Source of the DNA: Calycina herbarum | Lineage: Eukaryota; Ascomycota; Leotiomycetes; Helotiales; Pezizellaceae | NCBI GenBank assembly: GCA_001414485.1 | Contig: LLEY01000018.1 | Location: 522,487 to 586,486, forward strand | Length of the DNA: 64,000 bases | Direction of reading: 5' to 3' | Shown here: one piece after another, positions 43,460 to 55,897 of the stretch | Layout of the letters: each line of letters opens with the position of its first letter | Position numbering within the stretch: the stretch's first letter is position 1 | Program-made: the position numbers and the translations under genes | Notes under the pieces: generated by a model | Told to the model about the DNA's origin: nothing | Seen by the model: the letters and a program-made list of their open reading frames with translations, nothing else | Databases searched by the model: none

Positions 43460-45203
43460 GGTGACTGAGATTGAGTGTTTGGTGCTGAGGAAGCTGGTTA
43501 ATAACTTGTAATACGTATGGAAGAGAAGTGGTTAGGACTTACTGTAGACTGACTTTTGCCTTACGATGCTTTTATGCACCTGAACACTTGAAGACCTGCA
43601 CGATTGTTTCACAGATTCGTTGACGAGATGTGTTGTTGTTGAAGAAGCGTTGGTCAAGGAATTTGTTTCTAGGAAGTAGAAATAAATAAGAAGGGTTGAA
43701 CGATATCATGGCTTGATGGCTGCTGCAATGGTGGGCAGCAAACATTGGCTATACTAAACTTCACTCTCGCAATTTCATTGAAGACCTACAGTAGTTTTAA
43801 TATTGCACAAGGAACCTTGCACCCTTCACCAGTCAAATGGTGCGTCAGTAGCTTGCAAGGAAAAGGTTACAGGTTCTTGCTATATGCAGGCAACCTGTGA
43901 ATAGTAGAATGTGATCAGCAACATACTAGACAACGAGTACTCTGTGGGAAAACATGAAACGCTTCACTGTGTAATTGATGCTCTGTTTGGAGAACGTAGA
44001 CTGCCTATCAACTTTGTTAACAGAAAGGTCTAGGCTCTTGCTATCTACAGGTTGCCTAGGAATAGTAGGAAGGGAGGTTGCAACAAAGCATCATTTTGTT
44101 GTGGTGGAGAAAGGATGAAAAGTCTACTAAAGACCTATCTATGGCCTCACAAAAAGAAATCAATTCACTATGTCAAGGATCCTTATACTAGGTAGAGTAT
44201 TGGGTGGGATTTTCATGTGTTTGTCATATCTTGCTATTGTAGGTTTCCTACAAATAACAGGGAGAAAAGAAGTAAGCTATAGCAAAGTGAGTTGTTTAAC
44301 AAGTTTCAAAGATGTTATAAATGGGCCTGGGGGGTACTTCTGAAGGGTATGTGTTACTTCTGGGGTTGTGCTACTGGTCCTTGCTATTTGCAGGTCACCT
44401 GCAAATAGTAATAGCGATCGTCAACAAAAAACCGCAATAACCAGGAAGATCCATTGAGGTTGTGTACAGTTCAGAAACCGTGGTAGAAATACATCTTATT
44501 TTAGGTACTCAATATTGGTGTATCTGGTTTCTAGGTTGCCGTTTCCCGTTTAATCTACTGGGTCAAGACTGAGTTCCAGCGAATGGAAGTTGGAGATAGA
44601 CCTTTGGAATCATTTTCTGCTGACATGGATCAGAGTTTTACTCGGAAATATCTGTGGATGTGATTTAAAAGCCTCAAAATGAACACTAAAGGCAAGTTCC
44701 TACCTACCTTACTCTAATTTCCTAGATTAGTACTTAGTAAGTATTCTAAAAATTCGCAATGATAGAATATTACCCTGAATCTTTCTAGATATTAATTCCA
44801 GTTCTCCAAGCTTGGTACTTTGGTTTGCGTTATAGGCTTTGAAGAATGAGGGAAGAGAAGCTTACTTACAACTCCTTTTCTCACCTACCAAGAACAATCT
44901 TCTAAAAGTTTTCATCAAAGTTAAGTAAATAAGTATATTTCTCTATGATTTCTCAACTATCATCGATACCGCGTCATTTCCCTTAAGAGTATATACAAAA
45001 GAAACTATTGGAAATCCCCTTCAATTCCTCTCGAAATACAAAATCCCCTACACATTTCCTTTTGTTTTTTTCTAGGTGATATAAGACGAGAGTTCTGGGT
45101 AGAAGACTATATAAGGTTATAATACTTCCTCATCCTCACTCTCCTCAACACCCTCCTCAACACCCTCCTCCTCCTCCTCCTTCTTGATAACCTTCTCCTC
45201 AGC
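43460..45203. other. Intergenic region with four palindromic repeats
   Basis: 1.7 kb without a gene. Four related palindromic motifs lie at 43880-43904, 44041-44064, 44234-44257 and 44384-44408 (see the repeat entry). The rest is unremarkable mixed-composition DNA. A CCTCCTC microsatellite near 45150-45180 belongs to the 3' flank of the next gene. Confidence 0.5.
43880..44408. repeat. Four direct copies of a palindromic 24-25-bp motif
   Basis: The copy at 44384-44408 is a perfect palindrome, CTATTTGCAGGT-C-ACCTGCAAATAG. The others are imperfect: CTATATGCAGG/CCTGTGAATAG (43880-43904), CTATCTACAGG/CCTAGGAATAG (44041-44064) and CTATTGTAGG/CCTACAAATA (44234-44257). All are preceded by TTG, and three are followed by TAR. 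Three share wider context: a GGTYCTTG-like word before, and TCAACA or TCAGCA-like or TTGCAACA words after. Spacing is 150-195 bp. They may be binding sites, hairpins or decayed tandem duplications. Confidence 0.7.
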
Positions 45204-46091
45204 CTATGTCTTATCCTCCGCCTCCATCCACCTCCAAAACTCAAGCAACCTCCCGCTCGCACATCGACCCTTCAACACAGCCTGATAACTCCTCGCAAAC
45301 TCAAAAGCCTTACCCAACTCCACACGTCTCTCATTAATCCACTTCTCCTTATCATCTATTCTCTTCTCATCCAATCCATCGACATCGAATTCCAAATCCT
45401 CACGCACTCTCTCGATGCTCACCCACATCCGAAAAAGCCATTTTCGCTCGGAGGTGTTTATGCCCTTCAGCTCTTGAGAGTGGAGGATGGTGAAGGTGAC
45501 TTCTTGTGCGAAGAGGGTGACTTCGCGGGGAGTTTGGGTTGGGATGTATCTTCGGGCCCAGGATTTGGGGAACTCGACGGAGGTGATTGGGATGCTGGGG
45601 TAGAGTCTTGGTTCGTTGGGGTTGGTAGGGGGTTTTGTTGGCTCTGGAGGGGGGTGTTAGTATGCGATATATGATTCTTTTGGTTGCCAATCATCCAGGA
45701 CAGCGAGAAACATGTAGAAGAATTTGGATCCTTGATTCTCCCACTCGTTCTTGGATAATATATTATTGTCCTAAATGAGAGGGAACAAATCCCCGATCTT
45801 TTCCAAGGAGATGAAGTGCTCACGGGAAGGTAAATAGGGAATATGAAAACATACCAGAAGCTTTTTGCTCAACTGGCCTTTGGAGAGGAGCCGTATTCTC
45901 CGTTTCGACGGCCATGGTTTGTATGATGCCACGACTAAAGGAAGGGATTGAAATTCTGAAATGTCGCGACCGAGTAATTCACCGGCGCTAGATGTGTTGG
46001 TTCCGTAGAATCCCTTCACCGGAGACTCAAAGTTGAAGTGCTCAAGAGTTGGGTAGAAAAAAACAAAGTGGGAAAAGTGTCCATTTGTCAA
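45204..46091 (-). CDS. Uncharacterised protein, in-frame TAA or cryptic intron
   Basis: Exon 1 (46091-45855) and exon 2 (45770-45204) join over an 84-bp intron (GTATGT...CATTTAG) in phase. The frame then runs to 45204 with one TAA at 45659-45657, 268 codons in all. The TAA sits in TACTAAC, a perfect branch-site word, followed 12 bp on by CCAG. A 60-bp intron from a weak GTCCTG donor at codon GTC, 14 codons earlier, to the GAG acceptor would remove it in phase. Alternatively it is a CAA-to-TAA mutation. The protein has a KWLFRMWVSIERVREDLEF helix and an ELGKAFEFARSYQAVLKGR helix near its end, and a proline-rich middle (PPPEPTKPPTNPNEP). No domain recognised. Confidence 0.6.
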
Positions 46092-48404
46092 GTTGGGACT
46101 TCTACTAAAAATCGATCCGCCCCAAGTCTAAGAACTATGACAACTTCACGATGTGACGCAACAATTAATTCAAGGAAAACGGCTTCAAACTAGCAAATTA
46201 GTACAATTCACACAGGAACTCCCCGTGTATCTTTATCTCAGCCCTTGAATTATAAGAGACTAGCGTTGTTTTCTCCTTGTTTTTTACTCGCTTATCTGAG
46301 GTCATTCTTAAGGGTTGATCGCTTATCCCCTCTACTCTATTCAAGGAACTCGTGATTCTTCTTCTAATATATCTACTCAGTGTTACTCAGAGTATTTCAG
46401 AGTATCCGGATAATCTGTGTGATGCTGGTTAGCCCTCGAATTGCAAGAAAGTAGTGAAGACGAGCTCGCGGTCATGGCAGTAAATAGCCGGCAACATCAA
46501 ACCATAGTCTCATCTTCGGTACTACACAACTCCAGGAACTGAGACTGAAATAAGTTGAGAACCATAGAAGTTATCAAATGCTCAATCCTCTCTCACGTCG
46601 TATTCTTTTGTATGTTTTTCCGATTTTTATTGATGTGTTCATACGTGCCGAAAGTCGGGGTTCTTTTTCACCTTCACTAGTCCACCCCGAGACGAGCTCT
46701 TAGAGTAAGAAATAACACGGCGTCTTACCCTCCCCACAAGCCGAAATAAAATTGCAGAAAAAAACGAAAATGCTTACTAATTTCTATAGCATTCTTGAAG
46801 CATCTAATCAGTCATTAGAACTTTTTAACAAGTGGTTGTTGTTGTGTTTAATTAGATAGCCATACCACAAATCGGCGTACTCTTTGTCACTACCAGGCTC
46901 TCATCGCCAATTCCCCCAGCCCACCCCCCTAGTGCATACCTATAGTACACTGACCGCCAACCAAGTCCAGAACCACAACAAGACAGCAGCACGCTTCCTA
47001 TCTAAGTTTCTAGATCGGCAGAACTAATGCGCTCATCTAACTTAAGATCAAAAACAATTTTTCCGTATTTTCTTAGCTCCTTGCTGGACTTTAATACGCG
47101 CCGGTTTTATTTTTTCAGCTCTTGAGCTACTCTCGAGCCACTGAAGACAGATCGTTGTTAAATTAGCCGGCCTAGCCTAAGGAGGGGGGAGTAAACTAAA
47201 CTGAACGCAAGAACATCACCACACGCTTCCCATCCAACTTTCCAATCGTCAGAACTAATGCGCCTATAAAATATACTATCAGAAATATTTTCCTGGTATT
47301 TTATTACTTTGCTGTTGGACTTCTATCCGCGCCGACTTTTTTTTGCCAGCTCTTGAAGCCACTGTCCAACCCAAATGATCGCTAATTTCGCTGTGCACAA
47401 CACTACCTCAGTAGTCTACCAGGCCCTAGCATTAGGACGCAGACGAGGAGAGGAAACTAAACAGGACACGAGAGAATCACAAGTTCACAACAACAAAAAA
47501 AGACAGCAGGTACAAAATCAAAAATATTTTCATTTTTGATTTTCTCTCCCTTCTTCCACCCTATCGATATCTCTATGAGATATCCTCCCCTCTTTTTTCC
47601 TATCCTCTTTACTCTCCCTCTCAATCTCTTCCCTAAGAGCCCTTGACCCCTCCTCCCTCCTTGCCCTCACCACCTAAAAGCTTCAAATTTCAACTCTCTC
47701 AATAAATTGGTAGTAAAAAGTATTTTCCCACCCGAAAAAATAGAAGTAGAACATATATTGTTCATGACACACATCAACACCATAAACTTCGTAAAAGAAA
47801 AAAAGAGAAGTTAATCCCCCCTTCAAATACAATCTCTCCTTCCATCAAACTAAAAAAGTCTTATTTCCAAAAATCCCTCCTTTTCCGTACGACAACAAAG
47901 TATACAGGTAACAATCAAAAAAATCCAACAAATATATCCAAAGGCTCAGGGAAGTCCAACAAAATAAAACACAAGCACAAAAGAAAAAAGTATGTGCTGT
48001 GTTCCAGCAAGTAAACAAGAGGCGCGCGCAAATAAAATTAAGCAAACAAATAAATAACGGGGGTATCAGCCAAAATCGCAAGGGGGTATCTCCAGCTGCT
48101 CCAGCAGGAAAAAACGGGTTTGAGATAACGATATGTGCATAAGAAGGTGGGTGGTCGCCAACAAAATATACAGAAAGCGAACCATGACTACCCCCGTCCC
48201 TTCAAGAGAAAAGGAGGGGTTAGCCATACTAAATAATAAAAATTACGTTATTCCGGACGTATTAGAATAATTTTAAAGGGGGTGCCATATATTCAAGATG
48301 AGAAGTAGATTGTTTTCATATCGGTCGGTAAGTGTCTTTTCCAAATTGGTTATGGCGCAAGTCATGGTGAAAGGACTTGACAATATCCAGTTTGTAAAAG
48401 ACGC
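46092..48404. other. Large intergenic region (2.3 kb) with tandem repeat
   Basis: No gene supported. It contains a diverged tandem repeat of about 232 bp (46990 to about 47500). The right part, 47700-48290, is AT-rich and should include the 3' UTR of the minus-strand SUN gene. A low-complexity stretch of TC near 47530-47650 is also present. Confidence 0.5.
46990..47500. repeat. Diverged 232-bp tandem repeat, two copies
   Basis: Copy 1 begins CACGCTTCCTATC at 46990 and copy 2 CACGCTTCCCATC at 47222. Shared landmarks in order are AGAACTAATGCGC, a TTGGAC/CTGGAC word, CGCGCCG, CAGCTCTTGA, GCCACTG, and AAACTAAAC with ACGAGA or ACGCAAGA. The word AAGACAGCAG precedes copy 1 and follows copy 2. Function unknown. 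Confidence 0.65.
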
Positions 48405-50019
48405 TTATAGGAGGTATGCTGAGGTGAAGGCGAAGACGGTACCGAAGAGGATGGTAGATCCAGAGACCAAGTTCATGCCTGCGGCGCTCTTCTTGGTGGT
48501 TGCGGCTGCTGTTGGCGAGGAGGTGGACACAGAAGTGACGTTTGTGACACTTGCTGCGTTTCCGGTTGCTGAAGCTTGGATAGCCATGGTTTGTGATGAT
48601 GTTACGTTCTCGAAAAGGATGTGATGTAAGTTGCTTGCTGTTGGATAAGCAGTTGTGGATGCTTTTTGGCTGGAGCTGGATGTTGATGTGGCTGAAGCGT
48701 TTGAAGAGGAAGATGATTCAGAGGATGAAGAAGAAGAAGAGACCTCCAAGGCCTTGATGCTAGATTCTGAACTGCTTGAAGAACTTGAAGAAGAGCTTGA
48801 GCTAGAGGTGGAGCTTGGCTTCTCGGTGGTGGAAGTCGAGGTCGACGATGGTGCTTGGGTGGAGGATGTCGAAGTGGAAGAAGGGGTTGGCGTTGGTGTG
48901 GGCGTCTGACTGGCGCTTGAACTTGTAGAGCTCGCCTTGGAGCTTGAGCTGGCCTTGGAAGAGGAGGACCCGGAAGAGCTACCACCACCAACTGAGAAGA
49001 CTTCTACATTGGCGCTTTGGCCTTTAGGAACGGTAACAACACAGAAGTTTGCGCCACCTGCTCCAGTAGCTTGATCAGAGCTGGTAACACCACCTGCACC
49101 ATTGACGGAAGGATCGATTGAGCAAGGAGTACCGTTGCAACCAGAACCAGAGCAGACGATTTTGATACCGAAAGTTGGGAGAGTCTTGGAAAGACTGCAG
49201 CCAGTCCAGATAGGGTTCCATCCGATCTTGATAAAAGTGTTTCCCGTGGAATCGGTGTTGGCTCCAGCTACATATGGTGCCCAGTTTCCAATTGGCTTGG
49301 ACTCATCACCCCAGACACATCCATCTGAAGCGCTCACTCCTGGAGGGTTGATATAGTAGTGAGCAGCGGTGGAGCACCAGTAACTTGGGTTTGGGACGGC
49401 CAATTGCTCGTAGCTGGTGACGTGAGTTGGGATCAACATGGCTTCGTTTCCTGGGAGGACGGTCTGGCAAAAGGCAACACCTGATCCAGCGTTGTTCTGT
49501 ACTCCAATGGCACCTGATCCATCAACGCAGTATGGCTTGTTGGGAAAAGGTTTGCTGACTGAACCGCTCTTGTCGCAGAAAAGACCTCCGTTCTGCAGTT
49601 TGGTTAGTAAAATGCAAAATGTATTCCCATTTCCCATTTGTACATACCATTGATCCCGGGTATGTGTACGAGGTGGCAGATGGGTCCCATTGTGCCATGA
49701 CTTGACCGGATGGGCAAGCATAAGGACAATAACTTCCTGGCTCACACGATTGATCTGGACTCATTGCCCATCCTGCATTCTTTGAACCTGGTGTGACGGC
49801 GAACAATCCGGCGTCCGAAGGGAATTGACAGCTTCCCCCACGAGTGGCCAATGTAGTTTCCAATTTCTCAACCCGGGGTGACAAATGGAGTTTCTGATGC
49901 TGGTGTCGCTTTCCAAAAGTTTCCATATGCGACAACCCGCGGCCATGTTTCGCGTCGGATGGTAATGCCCATAGCAAGACGGCGGTTCCCACGGCACTCT
50001 GGATATCCAAAAACTTCAT
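48405..50019 (-). CDS. SUN-family cell-wall protein (GH132), GPI-anchored
   Basis: Two exons (50019-49648 and 49592-48405; 55-bp intron with GTATGT, TACTAAC and CTGCAG) give 519 residues. A signal peptide covers about 1-23. The SUN domain follows (about 55-330), with the family's cysteine set: GSYCPYACPSGQVMAQWDP, PNKPYCVDG, AFCQTVLPGNEAMLIPT, PSYWCSTAAHYYINPPG, and GCVWGDESKPIGNWAPYVAGAN. The C-terminal 190 residues are Ser/Thr-rich, ending in a hydrophobic tail (STILFGTVFAFTSAYLL) after a small-residue site (SAAGM), a GPI signal. SUN proteins act in wall remodelling, septation and adhesion and have reported beta-glucan activity. Length and GPI tail fit the filamentous-fungal subgroup. Confidence 0.9.
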
Positions 50020-51939
50020 TATGAAATGTGCCCTATCGCGCTGACTATGCCAATGTATTGATGTTCGAGCGCTGGCCCCTCTTCCTTCTTGTCTCGTATT
50101 GATCGAACGGGAGGTGAGATGGTGGCTGAAGACGGTAGGCTGAAGTGAAGAAGTCGAATTATACTATCGTCGCAACAAAGAGTGACTTGGTGAGTAGTGA
50201 TATTAAGAAGGAGCGTGGTGGCTAACAGCCGGAGCGACGAAGAGCAAGACGAGCAGAGCAATTGAGGAGTTCGCAAAGAAGGAAGAAGAGAAGCCTCTCC
50301 ACGGGCTGGGCGACGACGAGGTCAAGAAGGATCCCCGACCCGAAAGGGGAACGTGGTGAGGGCCCTCCATTGGCTCAATTGCATCTCCAGAGAGGTTGGT
50401 CTGCCACCGAATGCACCCTGACAGTTGGGAAATTGCTTCAAATCTCAGAATTCCCAAAGAGGAAGGGTCACTCCAGAGCGGAGTGAAAATAGTTACCGAG
50501 CCAATAAACAGCCGACACCCTGACGGAGGTCACTTGCATTAGCGCAGCAGCCAGATTAAACATTGACGGGCAACGAATCAGCACGACTCGCTCTGCGCAA
50601 ATGCAGGCACGCTGATCAGGGGAAAACGGTTTCTTCATATCAATAACATCACAATTATATCCCAATCTCCATCTGGCCAGCCATCCATATCAGGGTTCAT
50701 GGCCCAGTGATATTTGACATAATCTCACTCATGTGACTGGCCCTGTGCCACTGGTCGAACCGACTTTGAGCGTTTATCAGAGATTAGATGGCGGCTCCAG
50801 AGTGCCATTGAGGGGAAAGGGTGAGATTGCGGAGAAGCCGATGTCGAATTGCCTCTCTCCGAAAGTTGGAAGGTTTGCAACTCGAATCCTGATGATTTCA
50901 GAATTCGGGATTCCTGCAAACCAAACATTCTAGTTCTTATTTATCAAGAGCGATCTTATTGATATGATGGCTCAGATAAGAAATAATCAGACCCAAGGGA
51001 CAAATGAGCCGCATTCCAACCCTGCCACGAAAAGGTCGTTGCATGAAAGGGAAGGTGATGAATTGCGGAAGCGAGGTGAGATGATCACGATAAGGTGATT
51101 GTGGCTTGATTAAAAAGGGGCCAAATATTTTGCTAACACAGCTTGATTGAATCGAAACAACATCACAGCATTCCATTTAGTGAGTATTCTGTTCAATTAT
51201 TCGATCCAAGATTGGGAATGCCTTCCATAACTGCTCTGCTTCGCAGAACGTCACAACCGCCAATCACAGTAACAATCACACAAACTTTCGTACAACGAGG
51301 GCTGAAATATTGGGAGCACAAAATTTCCTGGTATAAGTTGAGTCACGCCTCTATGATCAAATAATTGAATACCTGGGTAACGCGACAGATAAGACCTCAT
51401 TATTTTTGCATTTTGTTCTTGGAATTTCGTGCTTCGCCCCAATTTGATTACGTCCCTCTCCGAAGAGAGTATTTTGGGATGTTGCAGGTATAAATTGCTT
51501 CTCCGGTGGGTGGGCCGAACAAGTTCCGTCGCTCATGCAAAACTGTCAAATGATTTAATTGTATGAGGAGTTTTTTCCTTCTGCGTCTCTATATATATAT
51601 ATAATTGCATTCTCATAGTTCATCTTGCTGTTCATTCTTTTATCTACGGTTACTTGTACCTGCCTTTCTCATTTTTCGAGAGGGTTTGGAGAATAGTTTC
51701 TCAACCTTCTCGAACAACCAATTTGTATTTATTGCTGCACAAAATACAATCGGAGTGGGCTACGTGAGGCTATGGTTGAAGCTATTACTTTTTGTTTTGG
51801 TTAAATGTTACCCGGGCCTACCAAGGGAGTTTCTCGATTGCTTCTTGTATTTTTATATTTTTACTTCATGATCAAATTGAAGAGTATCAAAATAACAATA
51901 TTTTGCTTTCCTTGACCTCTACCTGTTCTAAGTCATGTT
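50020..51939. other. Intergenic region (1.9 kb), no gene seen
   Basis: Upstream region of the SUN gene and 3' flank of P450 gene 1. Mixed composition, with a TATATATATATATA stretch at 51591-51604. Open frames in both strands (for example 50262-50486 and 51605-51871) show no domain or intron logic. Confidence 0.5.
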
Positions 51940-53738
51940 TCAATACCTCGTATCAGCGGCAATCTTTCCCTCTTTTTCAACCAGTGCTGCATGTGCCGGA
52001 CTTCGTGGTTTAATGGACATGGGAAAGGGAGCCCAGCGATGTTCTAGCCAGTTGATGTGAAGAGAATTGTTAGGTATTTCCTAGAATTTAAGTGAGTGAC
52101 ATTCGTTTAAGGGACAAATACATTTTTACTTACTTCAAGAGCTTCAAACTCGAAACAGTAAAGTAATCTGGCAATGGCGATCCAAATATTCGACTCTCCA
52201 ACATGGTACCCGGAACATACCCTTCGTCCTACAAATTAAGAGTCAGAAACAACTTTCACACCACATGGAAGTCAACAAAACAACTCACCAGGACCAAAAC
52301 TTAAATGGCCCTTCAAAGGATTCCCCAAATCCTCATTCATAAACCTCTCCGGCCAAAACCTCATCGGATCCTCAAACTCCTTCTCGTCCAGAGCAATACC
52401 ATAAGCATTCCAAGTAAACACCGTTCCCTTCGGAAATCGATAACCCTCATACTCATCATCTTCAGTCAACATATGGGGAAACCCAATTTGCGCCATCGGT
52501 CTCCAACGAAAAGCTTCTTTCGCCACAGCCGTGATATACGGGAGCCGAGAGCGATCTGAGAATTCAGGAAGACGTTCTGCATTGGCTCCACATACCGAAT
52601 CCAGCTGTTCGCGTGCTGTTTTTACCCATCTTGGATCTGTACAAGCTGCAGCCATGAGTTGGGAAATAGTGATACGGGAGGTATCGGATCCAGCTTCTAG
52701 GATGGAACCGAGGGAGAAGAGAAATTGTGTTTCTCCGAATTTGTGAGCGTCCGGACTATTCATGAATTGCAAAGCGTAGCAATCGCGTGCTGTTCCTGCA
52801 GCCACTCTCGCTTTCAAATCCGCAACTTCACGTCTATACACCCTTCAAAACGGTATCAGCATCCGAACTTGGCTTTTTAGAAAGGACAACTCACTTCTTA
52901 CACTTCTCATGAGCCCTCAACCCCCTCGGTCTCCACCACTGCAACCAAACCGGCAATGTCTCCAAAACAGGCAAAGCATCAACAACATTAGCCCCCGGCT
53001 GCAACGCACTAATAATCTCCGTACTAGTCTCAAGCAACTCCCTCGTATCCTCATTATCCAGCTCCTGTCTCTTCCCAAAAACAACACTCATAATCACACT
53101 ATTGGAAAACCTCTGATTCGCCACAAACCACTTATCGGGGGTGTGTAAATAGTCATACAAAAGATGTTTAGACTCGAGATCTTGGAAGGGCGCGAAGATT
53201 GGTGCGTTTTTGGCGTTGAGGATTGTGTGCATTACTTTTCGGATTGCGCGCCACCGGGGGGTGTAGCCCATTAGGAGGATACGGCAGGAACCGGACATGA
53301 TTGTTGAGGCCATGGGGAGGGGGACGCGGGAGGAGTAGAGGGAGGAACGCTTTTCCATTAGGTCGTTTACTACGCGGGAGGAGTTGAGGAAGACCCAGGT
53401 TTGGACGCCGAAGGTGCAGGTGAACCTATTCTTCTCTCTCAATTCAAGTTCTTGCTTTTACTCGCTGATATCTTGTTCTTGGAACTGGATGGAGATGGAG
53501 TTTCTTACATTTCTCCGTATTTCTTACTTTGTTCGATTCCCCAGAGTCCTTGCATCATGGGGGGAAGCTGGAATGTATTTCCGAATATTGGAATTCCGGG
53601 GATTCGGGGTGGGAGGTTGTATTTCTTGTTCCAGCGGTAGTTTGAAACTACTCTTTCGACTATCAGAACTGTAACTAACGTGATGATAACAGTCGTCCAC
53701 GATTGCGAACTAGAGGAGATCCAGGATTGAATCGCCAT
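51940..53738 (-). CDS. Cytochrome P450 monooxygenase 1
   Basis: Five exons (53738-53509, 53425-52895, 52842-52289, 52228-52134 and 52080-51940), all GT-AG and in phase, give 516 residues. An N-terminal membrane anchor lies at about 15-35 (TTVIITLVTVLIVERVV), followed by the proline hinge LPPRIPGIPIFGN. The I-helix is AGSDTS (304-309; the usual second Thr is Ser), the K-helix ExxR is E363-R366, the PERF motif WPERF is at about 417-421, and the heme loop FGPGRRVCSG has its cysteine at 443. It is a class II microsomal enzyme needing a reductase partner; the substrate is unknown. It is divergent from, and paralogous to, P450 gene 2 (shared LMxKxSSxYSSR). The start was taken at MAIQSW; an upstream ATG at 53777 would add 13 residues. 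Confidence 0.88.
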
Positions 53739-54187
53739 TTCGTAATATGCTAGATCGATTCGACAATCTAAAAACACAAAGTAAAGTAGATCTCAGTCTT
53801 TTGCCGTTTTGATGGCCAGTTGACGAGCATAATGTTGGATTAGGAAAGAAAAGTAAGCGGAAACCCACAAGAGTTCCAAGTGCCGGAATGATCAATACAG
53901 GCACTGCCATTTGTTGACATGATTTCATTACATCTGCCGGTAGTCATTTTGAGAGCTACTCGGTAGAAAGATGTCTTGGAGAACCCCTCTATTTGCGTGT
54001 GGGGCCTGCATATAATGTGGTATACTCGTACAGAGTGACTGCAGCGGGAAGTGGGGAGAAGAAGGTAATCCTTGTTGTTCGTGAACAGGAGAGGAGCTTC
54101 AAAGAATACAACATACGAAATCTGAAGTCGAGAGCATATTCGATTTCTCAAGAAACCACCGAGAACCCAAGCGAAAGCCTAGCGAAA
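53739..54187. promoter_or_regulatory. Shared divergent promoter of the two P450 genes
   Basis: 449 bp between two start codons facing away from each other. No CCAAT or TATA arrangement is certain. Paralogous, divergently transcribed genes with a short common region are likely co-regulated. Confidence 0.55.
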
Positions 54188-55897
54188 ATGGCGATCTCAA
54201 CCATCCTCCTCCTGCCAACATACCAACTAGCAATCCTCACCACAATCATCACTCCCACCATCCTCTTCCTCTTCTTCTACCTCTACACCACACCCACAAT
54301 CCTCACCGACCGTCGACGATGGCATCTCCCCCCAGGCCCACGAGGTCTCCCCCTAATAGGGAATTTCTTCGACCTAGCACAACCAGATAAAGTCCGTTCC
54401 CTAGCCATCTCCTGGACAAAGCAATACGGCGAAATATTCTACACAAAAGTCGGAGGCGCAGATTACATCTGGCTCTCCTCCCCACGCGCAGTAAAAGAAC
54501 TAATGGACAAGAAATCCTCCATCTACTCTTCTCGTCCTGCCTCCCCTCTCGCTGGGGAAACAGCAAGTGCCGGTCGTCGTCAACTCTACCTCCCTTATGG
54601 CCCGCAATACCGGGTTGTGAGGAAGATAAGTCATGCGTTGTTGAATATTACGCAGAGTACTGGGTATAGACCAGTCCAAGATTTGGAAAGTAAACAATTA
54701 CTTTTCGATCTTCTGAGGACACCCGAGAGGTTCTACGATCATAATAGGAGGTATTCCGCGAGTGTTATTATTACAGTTACATACGGCCATCGGATTCCAG
54801 ATTGGGATAATGCGCTTGTCAAGGAAGTGTATAAGGTGGTTAATAATATGCAACATTATGCCGCACCGGGGACTTGGATCGTGGATACTTTTCCTTCGCT
54901 TGCTGTTTTCCCTGAGTTTCTTTTTGGGAAATGGAGAAGTTTTGGGAGGAAATGTTTCGAGCATGATGCGCCTATTTATTTGGGTTTATGGAACTCATTG
55001 AAGAAGGAGATTAAAGAGGGGAAAGCGAGGGATTGTTTTGTGAAACAGTTTTATGAGAGTGAGCCTGAGAAATTGGGTTTGGATACACTACAGTGCGCGT
55101 ATCAATGTGGTGGGCTTGTGGAGGCGGGGAGTGAGACTACGTCTGCGGCTTTGAATAATTTTCTGTTGATGGCGGTTTTGAATCCAGAGGTTGTGAGGAA
55201 GGGACAGGAGGAGTTGGATCGTGTTGTGGGGAGTGAACGATATCCGAGTTGGGAGGATGAGGGGGAGTTGCCGTATATTAGGGCTGTTATTAAGGAGTTG
55301 TTGAGGATGAGACCGGCGAATAAGATTGGGATGCAGCATTGTGTTGTTGAGGATGATTGGTATGAAGGGTATTTCATTCCGAAGGGGAGTTTGGTTATGT
55401 TGAATTGGTGGTATGTTCTCCCCTTTTCTTCAGTATTCCTCGCTAAGCTAAGTTGAAATAGGGCTATTCATTTTGATCCCGAGAGGTGGGAGGACCCAGA
55501 TGAATTCAAACCGGAACGATATCTTGAATACCCCCAACCAGCTGCAACATACCTCAATGCAGCAGATCCCTACAAACGAGACCATGTCGCTTACGGAGCT
55601 GGGAGAAGAGTATGTCCCGGTGTTCACCTCGCTGAGAACTCGTTGTTCCTGAACATCAGTCGGATATTATGGGCCTTCAACATCAAGAAGAAGATCGGGA
55701 AAGATGGAAGGGTTATAGAGCCAACTGCAGAGATGACACCTGGATGGTTGATTATCCCAGAGCCATTTGAGTGTGCGATTGAACCCCGGTCGGAGCAACA
55801 TGCTAGGATCATCGAGGAAGTGTGGAAGAAGACTGAGGCTAGACTTGAGCCTGATGATTATCAGATGGAATGGGATGTGAAGGGGAATGTGGGTTGA
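54188..55897 (+). CDS. Cytochrome P450 monooxygenase 2
   Basis: Two exons (54188-55410 and 55462-55897; intron GTATGT...GAAATAG) give 552 residues. An N-terminal anchor lies at about 12-32 and the proline hinge HLPPGPRGLPLIGN at 46-59. The I-helix is AGSETTS (313-319), the K-helix ExxR E370-R373, then FKPERY (about 423-428) and the heme loop YGAGRRVCPG with Cys459 (Tyr replaces the usual Phe). A tail of about 90 residues beyond the heme loop is usual. Paralogous to the divergent neighbour: the region WTKQYGEIFYTKVGGADYIW, then LMDKKSSIYSSR, is alike in both. Exon numbers differ (2 versus 5). Substrate unknown; with the FAD enzyme downstream it may tailor a secondary metabolite. Confidence 0.9.

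Noticed and set aside
43880..44408. CRISPR-like array from spaced palindromic repeats
   Set aside because: Only four diverged repeats with 125-170-bp irregular gaps in a eukaryotic genome; no cas genes.
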